Assembly (NCBI RefSeq): GCF_051020955.1
Contig: NC_135030.1
Coordinates: forward strand, 184,001 to 248,000
From: Megalopta genalis
Lineage: Eukaryota; Arthropoda; Insecta; Hymenoptera; Halictidae
Length of the DNA: 64,000 bases
Direction of reading: 5' to 3'
How positions within the stretch are numbered: position 1 is the first letter of the stretch; each line of letters opens with the position of its first letter. The translations under genes and the position numbers were made by a program. The notes beneath the pieces are model-generated. The model saw only the letters and a list, made by a program, of their open reading frames with translations. It ran no database searches and was not told the DNA's origin. Positions 1 through 10,882 of this stretch are shown piece by piece.

Positions 1-170
1 ATAGAATATATAATATTATAGAATATTGCAATTCATAATTAAATTCTACATGTATGTACATGTGTACATGCGAGTATAGTTTTATAGTATATTTTATAGC
101 GCATTGTTAGATCCACGATCCAGCTTCCAAAGCTGAATGTATTTTTTGGATAAAGGATACATTGATTGAT

Positions 171-332
171 ATTAATTATAATATTAATAATAATATTATT
201 AATTATAATATTAATAATAATATTATTAATTATAATATTAATAATAATATTATTAATTATAATCTTAATAATAATATTATTAATTATAATATTAATAATA
301 ATATTATTAATTATAATATTAATAATAATTGA
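171..332. repeat. AT-only minisatellite, 27-bp period
   Basis: About six copies of an A/T-only unit built from ATTAATTATAATATTAATAA-like sequence, each unit nearly self-complementary. Because 27 is a multiple of 3 it leaves a repetitive Ile/Asn reading frame, which is an artefact and not a gene. Confidence 0.9.
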
Positions 333-1644
333 ATAAGGTATAATAGTTCGCAAACAAACATGTCCGTAAATCGGGAGGGCAATGGAAATCTATTTGTATA
401 GATTCGATGTATTCGATATCTGTTTGTATAGAATGAGAACATTTTAAATGCAATTTATAGTACATGTTGAACTTGATCCCATCCCAAAAACTTAGTTAAC
501 ACTTCAACAGCCAATGTGACACCTACACGTGACTTCGCACAAATTTGAATTATAAAAATCGATTCGGTGCAGTTTTTCAAGAAATGTATCATAATTATAT
601 TAACAAAATTTGTCCTATTTATATTATTAATAGAGTGTATTACGATTGCACTATTAAAAAAACGTATCATAATTACACTATTAACACTTCGACTGCCATG
701 CCATACGTGAATGACAGAATTATTTGAAATTTAATTTTTAAAAATTGATTTTCACGCTAATCCATTATAATCCTATAATGTTATTAAGATTCGCAAGGGA
801 TAAGAATATTGAAAAAATAATCGATGTCATATGACTTTGCTTTGCAATTTTCATTTAATTCTGTTTCCATCGATGTTGAGAGAAAAACGTTATAGCAAAA
901 AAAAAAGTAAGAGAAATGATATTCATACATATATATATTGTGTGTTTTCTATAATTTCAATTATACTTCGTACAAGATTTTTTCTAAATCGACTTCCGAC
1001 CACTCTTCCAGGCCAAATACTCAGCCGCGTGTCGGTCAATAATTCGCCGTTCCTTTGAAAAGAATGAAATACGCATGGAAAATCATAAAGTGTCACGTTT
1101 CCCGAAAAGAACGTCTACACAAAGCGGGGCAGGAAGGATGTGTCGTTTCCCCGGGGATATTTGATGCTAGGCCGATGCTAAAGGAGAAAATCGGCGGGTC
1201 CGTGCAGTCGATCGTCAATGTGCGCGGAGCACCGGCGTCAAATATCGTATTGGACATCTCAATCGGGTCAGGAATTTCGTAGGCTTCATTCAGCGACGAC
1301 GTCTCCTCCAATGATCATCCTCGGCCGCCCCGGGGCGGCCAATAAATAGACGAGATTTAGAGTCGTTGCCAGGGGATGGATGGATCGTGGAAGAGTTCGC
1401 TAGTCGGCACGCATCGCCGCATTCGATCGCTCTCGAAGCCTTCGTCGTAGGTGTATTTCCGGCGCGAAAAGATTAGCCGGTTTCTTCTAACTTTCTTTCT
1501 CGCGGGTTCGAGGGAAGAAGATGAGTCCACTTGTACTATTCACCGCGGTTTATCTATCTCCCATTTTTTGTTTCCTATCCTTCGACCTCCGCACTGACCG
1601 GCGTTCCTCTATTCGGTCGACGTCCGAGTAGGAAATCGTTTCTA
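333..1644. other. No gene seen; AT-rich then GC-rich island
   Basis: The first 700 bases are AT-rich. Two similar TTAACACTTC starts (near 495 and 680) may be single ends of TTAA-type elements, but no partner ends were found. From about 1060 the base composition becomes GC- and CpG-rich. The short open frames there overlap on both strands and resemble nothing I recognise. A perfect GC palindrome lies at 1323-1340. Confidence 0.6.
1323..1340. other. Perfect 18-bp GC palindrome
   Basis: GGCCGCCCCGGGGCGGCC is a perfect 18-bp palindrome made only of G and C, followed directly by AATAAATA. It lies inside a CpG-rich island. Its function is unknown. Confidence 0.8.
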
Positions 1645-1648
1645 TTAA

Positions 1649-2237
1649 CGCTATGCCGTCCGGTGGCACCACGCTGGTGCCATGCAAAAACTATCTATCT
1701 ATCTAATCTATCTATCTAAAACTATGCCGGTGGTACCACTTTGGTGCCGTTTTAAAAAACTGAAATAACATTTGAACTATATTTCTTGGGTGTTGAAAGG
1801 CAGCAAACTAACTATAGCATTGTGCTTGTTTAACTAAGAATTTAGTACGAAAATTCTTGGATGTCTCATCTTAAAATTATATTATATTTATATTATATTA
1901 CATTTATATTATATTACATTTATTTATATATTATATTTATATTATATTATATTTATTTATATATTATATTTATATTATATTATATTTATTTATATATTAT
2001 ATTTATTTATATATTATACTTATTTATATATTATATTTATTTATATATTATATTTATATTATATTATATTTATTTATATATTATATTTATATTATATTAT
2101 ATTTATTTATATATTATACTTATTTATATATTATATTTATTTATATATTATATTTATATTATATTATATTACCGCCATCTTCGAAATTTTTGTTAAAATT
2201 TAAAATTTCCAAGCTAAGATCTGCGGACGGCATAGTG
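1649..2237. mobile_element. PB-A: TTAA-flanked piggyBac-type MITE
   Basis: Both sides carry TTAA (1645-1648 and 2238-2241). The two tips read CGCTATGCCGTCCG and, reversed, CACTATGCCGTCCG, so the inverted repeat has one mismatch. Just inside the left tip is the near-palindrome GGCACCA-CGC-TGGTGCC, centred at 1673, 24 bp from the tip. A diverged second copy of tip plus palindrome follows at about 1721-1748, separated from the first by a (TATC)n stretch. The interior is an AT minisatellite. No transposase is encoded, so any movement would need a transposase supplied elsewhere. The piggyBac assignment is inferred from TTAA and end geometry. Confidence 0.75.
1878..2170. repeat. AT minisatellite within PB-A
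   Basis: Alternating TATATTTAT and TATTATAT-type units fill this stretch. The Tyr/Ile/Leu-rich open frame across it is a repeat artefact. Confidence 0.9.
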
Positions 2238-2241
2238 TTAA

Positions 2242-2941
2242 CATACGTTACCGGCGCGGGCTTCGAGAACTAGAAAATTCGTTGGCTTTCAAAGCCAAAA
2301 TTGATTTCACCGAAGTGCTCGAAGCGAAAATATGAACGCGAGCCAATTGGGCCGTCTTACGCGATCGACGACTTCTTTCGAAAGATGTTTAGAGAATAGC
2401 ATCGAAATCTCGATTTCTAAAATTTCACGTTTCATGAGACGAGAACAACGTAACTGAACGTAAGAAATTAGATCGTTTCAAAGGTGACGTATTTATATAA
2501 TCATTGCTCATATCACATTACATTTCCGTTTCATTTTCCAACTTTCGGAGAGCTTAAATTGTCATTATTGGCTCAGATAAAAGACTTATTTTTTTGAAAC
2601 GCTTTTACCTCTTGAGTAGTATCCTTGACATTATGATATAGCAGTGCAGCTGATATCAACGCGCTTGTATGTAACTGTGAACATAAGTGCAGCAATGTCC
2701 TAAAAAGCAATTTCGGCGTACTGTAAACGAATTAAAAAAAAATTGGCAGTGCTGTAGCTGCCGGTTATATGAAATGGAATGCCTTTCGCATACTTTATAA
2801 TAGTATTTGAAACTTTAAATACGTTTTTTACGGAACAGGTTATTCGACACTGAGCGAGCACAGAGCACAGTTAATTTCCAGGCAATTAAATTATAATTTT
2901 TTGCGAACACCGATAATTATATTATCTTCAGTTTCGCTGGC
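2242..2941. other. No gene or clear element seen
   Basis: Unremarkable AT-rich sequence between PB-A and the palindromic element at 2942. I found no open frame, RNA gene or clear repeat. Confidence 0.5.
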
Positions 2942-3255
2942 AAAAATTTCAGACAAATAATTCGGCATTTTGCGCCAAGCTATCGACTATTATGACTACA
3001 AATATTATATCAATATCAATATGATAATGAAATATTCATTAGCAGAAACAAAGCAGAGCATAAATAAATAGAAATTATTGTTGTCATTATCATGGGATTG
3101 AAATCATCATGATAACGAGAACAATAATTTCTATTTATTTACGTTACAGTAATCCTATACGTTGAATATTTTATTAATTGATATTGATATAATATTTGTA
3201 GCCATAATAGTTGATGGCTCGACACAAAATGCCAAATTATTTATCTGAAACTTTT
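2942..3255. mobile_element. Palindromic MITE-like element (~314 bp)
   Basis: The left arm, AAAAATTTCAGACAAATAAT onward, matches the reverse complement of the right arm, ending at 3255, over about 90 bp with scattered mismatches. A second inner pair, AATAGAAATTATTGTT and its complement, surrounds the centre near 3100. This is the layout of a foldback or palindromic miniature transposon. No target duplication was clear and no superfamily can be assigned. Confidence 0.7.
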
Positions 3256-4722
3256 CATGTACAATCTTTTACAGTCCAAAGAATTAAGGAAATCACTTGA
3301 AAAACATGTGCATCTGTGCATGAATTTATCAAAGTATAGGCAAGCGTTACTTCGCTATTAACAACTAACTATTTTGTACGTTCGTACACATCTAATACAA
3401 AAGCAGTTTTAAACGTTGTCGAAAGATCAGATATCGGGAATGGTGCGGGATTTTTCGTCAATAACAAAATCGAACCAGAATTCGTAAAGTATTGAAAAAA
3501 CATGATACACAAAATTAATACCACTTACAGGAAAATATTTATACATTTAATTTGCTTTCATTTGCTTCAATATTGTATTTAAAACGTATATACGTTCGTA
3601 TATAGTTGAGCGAAACAATCGATCTCGAATTTTTCATACTTTTAAATATGAAAAACGATAACACATATATCGACGAGAAGCATTTCTGGGAGAAATTACT
3701 GTACCCTCGAATCCGCAAGAATTAGTTCCACTATCTAACGTCCCATAATTTGAAAGGACTCGAGCCATTCGACAGCGAGGGTGTCGATGGGGTAACGACA
3801 AACAGACCCGCTAAAGAACAAAAGGCACGGAGCGCGGCGCGGCACGTCGCTGCGACGAGAGGCATAAATTAAACACAGAACGTTGACGCGGTCTGCGGCT
3901 CGGTGGGAGATGCTTAGGTGTACCCGCGCGAGAACCGGCGGAGCTCTAGTTACATGCGAATGCTCGATATTTGGCTGTACTACTCGCCGCCGAAAAGAAT
4001 ACCTCGTTGCGTTTCACAGTGCGCGACAAAGGAGCAACAGGTGCGCACACCGAAAGAATGGTAGCTCGGAAGGAAAACAAGTCGAGCGCGATCATTTTTC
4101 CCTTTTTTTCGGCTCGGCGAGCATAATTTTCAGCGATATCGACTCACAGCATTAACCAAGCTGTACGAAGTATTATGCAGCGGAAAAAACTCGGGCGAAT
4201 TTTCGAAATTTTTCGCAGTCCGAGTGAATAGATTCGCTTTCTCTTGCGCTTGATTCTTCTTTTTTTTTGAGTCTCTTAAACCATTTCTATGCTGTTCTCT
4301 TACTAGTGTAGTGGTATCATTGCCGTTACTAGTGTATTTCCAAATTTACATTTCTCAATCATGAAAATTTGATTTTGCAACTTTTCTGTGTTTATATTTG
4401 TTATTTTGGTTGGATCTCGACGAAATATCAAAGTAAATGCCGCCAAATGTACAGATATATCGTCTTCGCATTACGTAAAATACAGTCTTGCGAACGAGCA
4501 ATTTGAAATTGAATAATGTCATTATACTACGAGCTAAATAAATCAATAAAACACCTGTGGTCATGCTTGGATGATAAGCTCGTTTAGAAACCACACATAG
4601 TAGAGAAAATAAAACAGATGAATCTGGTCAAAAAACAATTTGTGAGTGGCTGATTTCATGAAAATCCAAACTTGCCACAGAAACAACAATATTCTAGTAA
4701 ATATATAATTCCAGCTGTATAT
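3256..4722. other. No gene seen; contains GC-rich patch
   Basis: AT-rich sequence with a CpG-rich patch at about 3750-4060. The 90-residue open frame in that patch is Arg/Ser-rich and unrecognisable. A pyrimidine-rich run sits near 4240-4275. Confidence 0.5.
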
Positions 4723-4850
4723 CATAATGTATAAATATAATAAATAATAATATATATAATAATAAATATAATAGATAATAATATATATAATAATAAATAT
4801 AATAAATAATAATATAATATATAATATATAATATATATAATAATATACAC
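4723..4850. repeat. AT-rich satellite-like stretch
   Basis: Repeated AATAATATATATAATAAT-type units with no other content. Confidence 0.85.
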
Positions 4851-4965
4851 CGCATAGGTAGCGAGGGCGTTTTTCATTAACAACTCGTTAACGATGCCGC
4901 CATCGACAATTCCGCCAAGGAGAAAGTAACTTCAAATCGCTTAATGAATCACCCAGCATTAATTA
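4851..4965. mobile_element. Relic of the GGGTGTCCC-type palindromic MITE
   Basis: The stretch with CATTAACAACTCGTTAACGA and, further on, GAGAAAGTAACTTCAAAT matches one arm of the intact copies at 21675, 34485 and 59760. Ends and core are missing, so this is a decayed fragment. Confidence 0.6.
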
Positions 4966-5446
4966 AAAAGCAATACTAAATATATTCTTTCGAAGAAACG
5001 CTTTACGTTTATTATGTAAATAGGTGTCAACAGGAAACTATTCAGATTTTGAAATTACATTAACTTTTTCACAGAAGTTTTTGCATTTCAAGAGAATTCC
5101 AAAATTCTCGACTGTATTATAAGTTCTTTCGTACTCTGAAGATAATGCTATTCTCGCGAGGACTTTTTATACATTTTCTCGTGCAAAGTTGGAAAAATCA
5201 CAAAATGATATAATCGCATAAAATTCTCAGTCCAATTATAAATAGCGCATTGCAATGTCACGAAGTATAACATATAATTCGTCTAGGTTTGATTTCACGG
5301 TGGAACGGAATCGCTAATGTCTTCTAATGGACGGCGGTGTAACCACGTGCAACACCAAACTACTTTGCAAACAGATTTACCATCTGCATGGCTGCATTTC
5401 AAACCACGCCGCCGACCATCCAAATTCTGACCTGCTCTACTTTCTA

Positions 5447-6226
5447 TTGGGTTGGCAACTGAGTAATTGCCGATTTCAGTTATATAGATGTCCCTCACTC
5501 CCATTTTTATGATATCCGTAAATGTTATATTATAAAATTATTATTATTATTATGTTACCAAGTGTACGAGTACAGTAATTTCTCCCTAATTTGCGCTCAG
5601 ATTTCGCATAAAAGTGGACAATTTTAGGAAGAGGAGATACAATTATTGGGTTGACAACTAAGTAATTGCCGATTTCAGTTATAGATGTCTCTCACTCCCA
5701 TTTTTATGGTATCCGTAAATGTTATATTATAAAATTATTATTATTATTATTATGTTATTTTTTATTATCCGTGAACGTTAGCAACTGGACAAATTGAATG
5801 CAGCGGTCAAGGAAAAGCGAGCAGAATTGGTCGATCGTAAAGGTGTCATTTTCCAGCAGGACAATGCTAGGCCGCACGCGTCTTTGTCCACTCGGCAAAA
5901 ATTGATGGATATTGGTTGGGAATCGATGTTACCCCCACCATATAGCCCTGATCTCGCGCCATCGGATCACCACTTATTTCGATCCCTGGACAACTCCCTT
6001 CGTGGTAAAACTTTTAATGACGATGACGCTGTAAAATCTCACTTAACTCGGTTTTTGGCCGAAAAGGATCAGACTTTCTACGAGCGTGGAATTTTCAAGT
6101 TGTCGGAGAGATGGCAAAAGGTCATCGAACAAAATGGAAAATACATTACAGATTGAACTTCGTTCCAAGTAAAAAAAATTTTTTATTTCATTGAACAAAT
6201 CGGCAGTTACTTAGTTGCCAACCCAA
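5447..6226 (+). mobile_element. mariner-1 copy 1, internally deleted
   Basis: The element is bounded by TA dinucleotides (5445-5446 and 6227-6228) and by inverted ends reading TTGGGTTGGCAACTGAGTAA and, in reverse, TTGGGTTGGCAACTAAGTAA. The left terminal segment is present twice in tandem, starting at 5447 and 5646. Between the two copies lie a (TTA)n run and half of a short element with ACAGTAATTTCTCCC-like sequence. Only the C-terminal half of a transposase remains at 5782-6156. It cannot move on its own. Confidence 0.85.
5782..6156 (+). pseudogene. mariner transposase, C-terminal half (D,D34D)
   Basis: The frame is open from just after a TAG at 5779-5781 to a TGA ending at 6156, about 124 codons. 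It contains the mariner motif QQDNARPH and, 34 residues after that aspartate, the aspartate of LAPSDHHLF. These are the second and third catalytic residues of the D,D34D triad. The C-terminus with YERGI..L.ERW and NGKY is typical of the family. Missing are the N-terminal helix-turn-helix DNA-binding region and the first catalytic aspartate, as intact mariner transposases have about 345 residues. No credible start codon exists. The body resembles the cecropia or mellifera groups of mariners, but I cannot place it further. It is a dead fragment of the element at 5447-6226. Confidence 0.9.
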
Positions 6227-6228
6227 TA

Positions 6229-7529
6229 CATGCCTGTAGCAATCTATTTTACTTTTCTGCCATCTGGTTGTGCGTTGAGCAATTCTACAACCCCCGCATG
6301 TTTAAACGTGCATACGTGTAATCTACTTTTGCACGTGTGTATATTTCGATCTATTTTACTAGCCGGCTGACCGGGCATGTACCGTCCGATTCTATTGTCC
6401 ATACATTTGATTACTCGCTGGATATGAACCCGCAATTAAACCCACGAGCGCGTACTTTCGATGTTTGCGTTGGTTTGTAGTTTACTAATAAATGAACGGT
6501 GAATTTGTTCTCTGGCGACGAACCAACATTTACCGCAGAACGACGGTAGCAGTTTTCCGATAAACGACTTTAAAACAAGTAGATCATTATTTAGTATCCA
6601 TAGCGAGAGTACTAGCAATCTCTGTTGTTTTATGATACTCTGTAGAGTGTTCATTTTAAAACTTTAGATCTGTACGTCTCGGAAACATTTTCGGGGAAAG
6701 TATCAAATGCGAAAGTTCCTCGATTTCAAGGAAAGGGGAGAGAACAACTATTTTGTGTATTTATTTTATAAATGCTGTATGTAGTAGTATTTTCATGGTA
6801 CAATACTAATTTATTCTAATATTATTATTGATTCATTATTTACTTTTAGTAATTACATTCTTTTACAACATATCCAGTTGTAATTCGAAACATATAACAT
6901 TATCATTCGAGTACGAACAAATAAAATAGCCTTCAGACTATAATTTCGATTTATTCGATAAATTAGTTTTGCTGGTTCGATCATTTTTTTTAAATACTTT
7001 ACTATCTCCTTTTTTATGAAATATATACTGCAACTGTATGTTATGTTATGTATATGTTCGAGGCGAAAGTACATGGCGCCATTTAGGAAAGTCAAGTGTG
7101 ACCTTCGTTTTACATCGAATAAAAGATTTTTCGACGAACACATATTCCTCGAAGGACACATTAACTTTCACGAATGACCAAAAAACAATAAAAAGCTCGC
7201 GTCTTTTAAGTTTTATATCTGGACGCTGAACAACGATTTAAACAATGTGTTTCGAAGCATACAAGTACTGTAATCTTTTACAACTTTCGACAGTTTCTCG
7301 ACGTACAAGCAATCTGGAAATCTTCACATTTTCCAATGCAAGCAGTATAACTTTGCGTCAACCGATTCCGATGAAATTCTCATCACTTCAGAAAAACGCT
7401 GGTACTCCGACCATGCCCTGTATATACGCCACCAAAAAATATTGAAAGGGCCAGAGCATATTCCTCCACCAACTATAATTCTAATTTATATAGTTACGAT
7501 AATACGAACGGAGGAGTGTCATAACAGGA
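6229..7529. other. No gene seen
   Basis: AT-rich DNA. The short open frames here (for example 7038-7229 and 7245-7445 on plus, 6853-7161 on minus) have no recognisable domain. Confidence 0.5.
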
Positions 7530-7533
7530 TTAA

Positions 7534-8063
7534 CCTCTTGACGTACCATTTTCTTCGCAATTACTGCGATCAGAAATTGTTCGATTGCAATAATCTCTTA
7601 GAAGGGAAAGAAAATTGATGCTTATTGTGTGCCTAAATTTATTTAACCCTAGAAAGATAACCATATGACAACGTACGTAAAAGATAACCATACGCTTCAG
7701 AGGCGCATGCTTTTCTAAGGCGTCGATTTGATACTAACAATGGATATTTATTTCAGTTAATCTAGTCATTTTAAAGGTTTGGCATTATTGTAAAAATAAA
7801 ATGCATTTATATTATATTTTTTTATATTTTAAGTAATTTTAAACTTAAATCACTAGACCTCTATGAAAAATTAGATAGCAATATGTTTATTTCGCAGGCG
7901 CCTCTGCGACGTAGGTTATCTTTCTCGGGATAAATGCTTAAATATCGATGACAAGGGATTAGAATTTTATTCCAATTTTCAAGGACAGTATAACATTTAT
8001 ACTCGATAAGTTATTACTTGACATTTTCATGACGAGCGAGACTCGTCAAAATACGGCGAGGGG
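7534..8063. mobile_element. PB-B: TTAA-flanked element, split by PB-C
   Basis: TTAA lies on both sides (7530-7533 and 8064-8067). The tips read CCTCTTGACGTA and, reversed, CCCCTCGCCGTA, an imperfect inverted repeat. Near the right tip is GACGAG-CGAGA-CTCGTC (8031-8047), centred 24 bp inside. A second, unrelated TTAA element (PB-C) is inserted within it. Without PB-C it would be about 245 bp. A single end with the same 15-bp start (TTAACCCCTCGCCGT) occurs at 52228. Confidence 0.65.
7647..7929. mobile_element. PB-C: classical piggyBac-like MITE (283 bp)
   Basis: The left tip reads CCCTAGAAAGATAACC after TTAA (7643-7646). The right tip, reversed, reads CCCGAGAAAGATAACC, next to ATAA, a decayed TTAA. 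The left end also has ACGTACGT, a repeated AAAGATAACC, and a near-palindrome at 7690-7708 centred 52 bp from the tip. The right end has the related CAGAGGCGC motif centred 24 bp from its tip. Classical piggyBac ends have a 13-bp terminal repeat plus an internal repeat after 3 bp on one side and 31 bp on the other, which places the centres at the same distances. No transposase is encoded. Confidence 0.88.
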
Positions 8064-8067
8064 TTAA

Positions 8068-9492
8068 AAATATATCAAGACATCGAATTACATGGAAAGC
8101 CGGAACGGTATCGCCCGCGTTCCGTTCCTAAGACAAATCGGCGTCATCAAGCATAGTCCGTGGCACGGAGAAATAGTAAACAAGCATGAAAGAAGTCCCC
8201 CACGACCGTTTCCCGGCGCATCTCTTCCGCGATACTATTGACGGTAACGAGTTGCTTCCGTAAAAACTCCGCGGTAAGATACTCCAGCATCGATATTTTA
8301 TCATGAACACCACAAATTACGGCGCGCCCGGCGGGCTAGTGCGCTTGACGTCTACCCGGACAGTTTTAAATTTTTCAAGGAGTCTGCCGACAAACGGCGA
8401 GAGAGAGAGAGAGCGAGAGAGAGAGAAATAGAGGATTCTTTTAAAATGCAAATGCGCCGCGAGCACGAGGGGACGCGAGGGCCGCGAGCGAAAGAAATGT
8501 TACTTCTTATAAAGCAGAGATTGTCGGGCCCGCATCGGCCAAGGATAACTCGGTCGCGGGCGATAAAAATCCAGCTCACGGAGGGCTCTCGAGTTTCTGC
8601 GCGGCCAAGTCCTCGGCTCGTTTAAACTAAGCATTAAATTATCCCCCGCTTGCAAATTAACGCGCACGGAAAACGAATTCGAACTTTTACCCCGGCCGAT
8701 GGTAAATCTTCCGCCGGTCCGCGCGGAACCAGCTCGAGGAGGGATCGCCCGAAAAACGATAACTCCTTCGGTCTCGCGTTTTGAAATTAATCCCTCGCCC
8801 CGACCGCTTTGACCCGCGCGCCCGGAAATCGCGTCCGCGTCCTCGCCCCGCCGGAAAACCGTGCGACCGGCCTGATTAAACGAGCCGCCTCGTGCCGCCG
8901 CCCGGCGTCGCCTCCTGCCACGCGAAACGTAATTCCGCGAATTGTTCGGGAACTCGTACAATGAACCAAAACCGGCGGCCTACGACCTGAAAGGGTGGCG
9001 CCGTCCGGAAAGTCGCGTCGCGGGATGCGAATTACAGCGCACGCGTCGATGCGCCGAGCGAAATAACTTGCTCGCCGACTCGAACTCGCTGAAGGCGAGG
9101 CTCGTTGGATTACACGGTTACTCTTTACCGAGCCAACTGCCATCAACCCTTTCGAACGCGAAAGATAATTTCACGCCAGTGGTGTGTAGGGTCCAATCGA
9201 GAGTTTCGGGGGGGATGGGGGGGGGGGGGGTGGCTGCCGGGATAAACGGAACGCGTGCGAAACAGGATATTGCAGTTATCTCGGAAACGAAGGATCATTC
9301 TGTAACGCTATTACTTGAAAATGTATTTATCTACGCCGACGTTTCCACCTTGATTTAAAACGGAGGAAATCGTAGATTAAAAAGATTTATTGAATTTATT
9401 TGTACGGAGAATATAATTAGAAATATAAAAAGTGTATAATAAATGTATACGTGGACATTGTCCAACAATTGTAGTGGACCGAACGCGACACG
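8068..9492. other. GC-rich island, no gene recognised
   Basis: From about 8100 to 9250 the DNA is CpG-rich, so overlapping open frames of 119-153 residues occur on both strands (for example 8500-8961 and 8787-9146 on minus, 8942-9358 on plus). They are Arg/Ser/Gly-rich, overlap each other and show no domain, so I treat them as chance frames. A (GA)n run is at 8399-8427 and a run of G at 9210-9230. Such islands in insects often lie in introns or upstream of genes, but that is inference. Confidence 0.5.
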
Positions 9493-10011
9493 ACAGTAAT
9501 TTCTCCCGGAAATGGCAAATTTTGGCTTGCTGTGAATTTCCCTGTGCTGGTCCTACGCCTATGAAATTTATTGCTATACCGATGTTCAGGCGACACAAAA
9601 TGGACTGTTTGGAGGAGAGTCAGGTAAGAAAAACCGCGGAAATACAGGGTATGTGGTAGGTACTAAGTACGTGACCGTCGAATCGTAGCACGTGCCCTTC
9701 GAATTGCCTTCGGATCGTGTTATGTGGCTTCCGAATTGCCTTCGAATCGTAGGAAAAAATTATAAATAAAAAAGTTAAGTCATCGTTTTTATTCTAGCGT
9801 TACAATGTATTCATATTAATGTACACTGGCATGCTGGCTGCTGCTTTTTTCCCCAACTGCACCGAGTTTCCATAAAAACGAGCCGGGAGGCTCGAAGTAC
9901 CGCGACTTATGGCTTTTTCGGTGTGAGTTAGATAAGAAAAACCGCGGTAAAAAATATTAAAATAATCTTGTAGCTTCAAGGTACATGGTAGATACTAAGT
10001 ACGTGACTGTC

Positions 10012-10625
10012 GAATCGTGGCATGTGGCCTACGAATTTCCTTCGAATCGTGGCATGTGGCCTTCGAATTACCTTCGAATAATGGTATGTGGCCTCCCAAT
10101 TGCCTTGGAATAGTGGCATGTGGCCTCTGAATTGCCTTTGAATCGTGGAATGTGGCCTCCGAATTGCCTTTGAATCGTGGAATGTGGCCTCCGAATTGCC
10201 TTCGAATCGTGTTATGTGTGTTCCGAATTGCCTTGGAATAGTGGCATGTGGCCTTCGAGTTACCTTCGAATAATGGTATGTGGCCTCCGAATTGCCTTTG
10301 AATTGTGGCATGTGGCCTCCGAATTGCCTTCGAATCGTGTTATGTGTGCTCCGAATTGCCTTGGAATAGTGGCATGTGGCCTTCGAATTACCTTCGAATA
10401 ATGGTATGTGGCCTCCGAATTGCCTTTGAATCGTGGCATGTGGCCTCTGAATTGCCTTCGAATCGTGGCATGTGGCCTACGAATTTCCTTCGAATCGTGT
10501 TATGTGTGCTCCGAATTGCCTTGGAATAGTGGCATGTGGCCTTCGAATTACCTTCGAATAATGGTATGTGGCCTCCGAATTGCCTTCGAATCGTGGCATG
10601 TGGCCTCTGAATTGCCTTCGAATTA
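10012..10625. repeat. 32-bp tandem array (~19 units)
   Basis: Units follow the pattern GGCATGTGGCCTCCGAATTG then CCTTCGAATCGT. Variant units (GTTATGTGTGCTCC, TTGGAATAG, AATAATGGTATG) recur every four to five units, suggesting a higher-order repeat. Since 32 is not divisible by 3, several frames stay open and give repetitive predicted proteins. I regard these as artefacts. Confidence 0.92.
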
Positions 10626-10763
10626 TGACAACAAATTAGAAATAAAAGAGTTAAGTCATCGTTTTTATTCTAGCATTAAAATATGAATACATAGTAATGC
10701 TAGAATAAAAACGATGACTTAACTCTTTTATTTCTAATTTGTTGTTATAATTCGAAGGCAATT
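10611..10763. repeat. Near-perfect inverted repeat, ~68-bp arms
   Basis: AATTGCCTTCGAATTATGAC onward is repeated in inverted form up to 10763 with few mismatches and a spacer of about 17 bp. The arms contain the AGTTAAGTCATCG segment of the surrounding element, so this is an inverted duplication within it. Confidence 0.85.
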
Positions 10764-10882
10764 TGTTATACTGGCCGCTGTCTTTTTTGCCGACTGCACC
10801 GAGTTTCTATAAAAACCGAGCGCGAAGCACAAAAAATTGATTTGAATTCCGACCTCCGAACATTTACAGGAGAAATTACTGT

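Larger units (their letters stand above)
9493..10882. mobile_element. Array-bearing DNA element, copy 1
   Basis: The ends form an inverted repeat: ACAGTAATTTCTCCCGGAAA on the left and ACAGTAATTTCTCCTGTAAA in reverse on the right. The left body contains GTCAGGTAAGAAAAACCGCGG. The right body contains AGTTAAGTCATCGTTTTTAT and CACCGAGTTTC. Between them lies a 32-bp tandem array at 10012-10625. A short array with the right body occurs once already at 9680-9945, so the copy carries an internal duplication. No transposase is present. Two more copies are at 39852 and 58099. Superfamily unknown. Confidence 0.75.

Noticed and set aside
8500..9146. Long minus-strand frames in the 8.1-9.25 kb GC-rich island
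   Set aside because: Overlapping frames, Arg/Gly-rich composition and no domain. Best explained by base composition.
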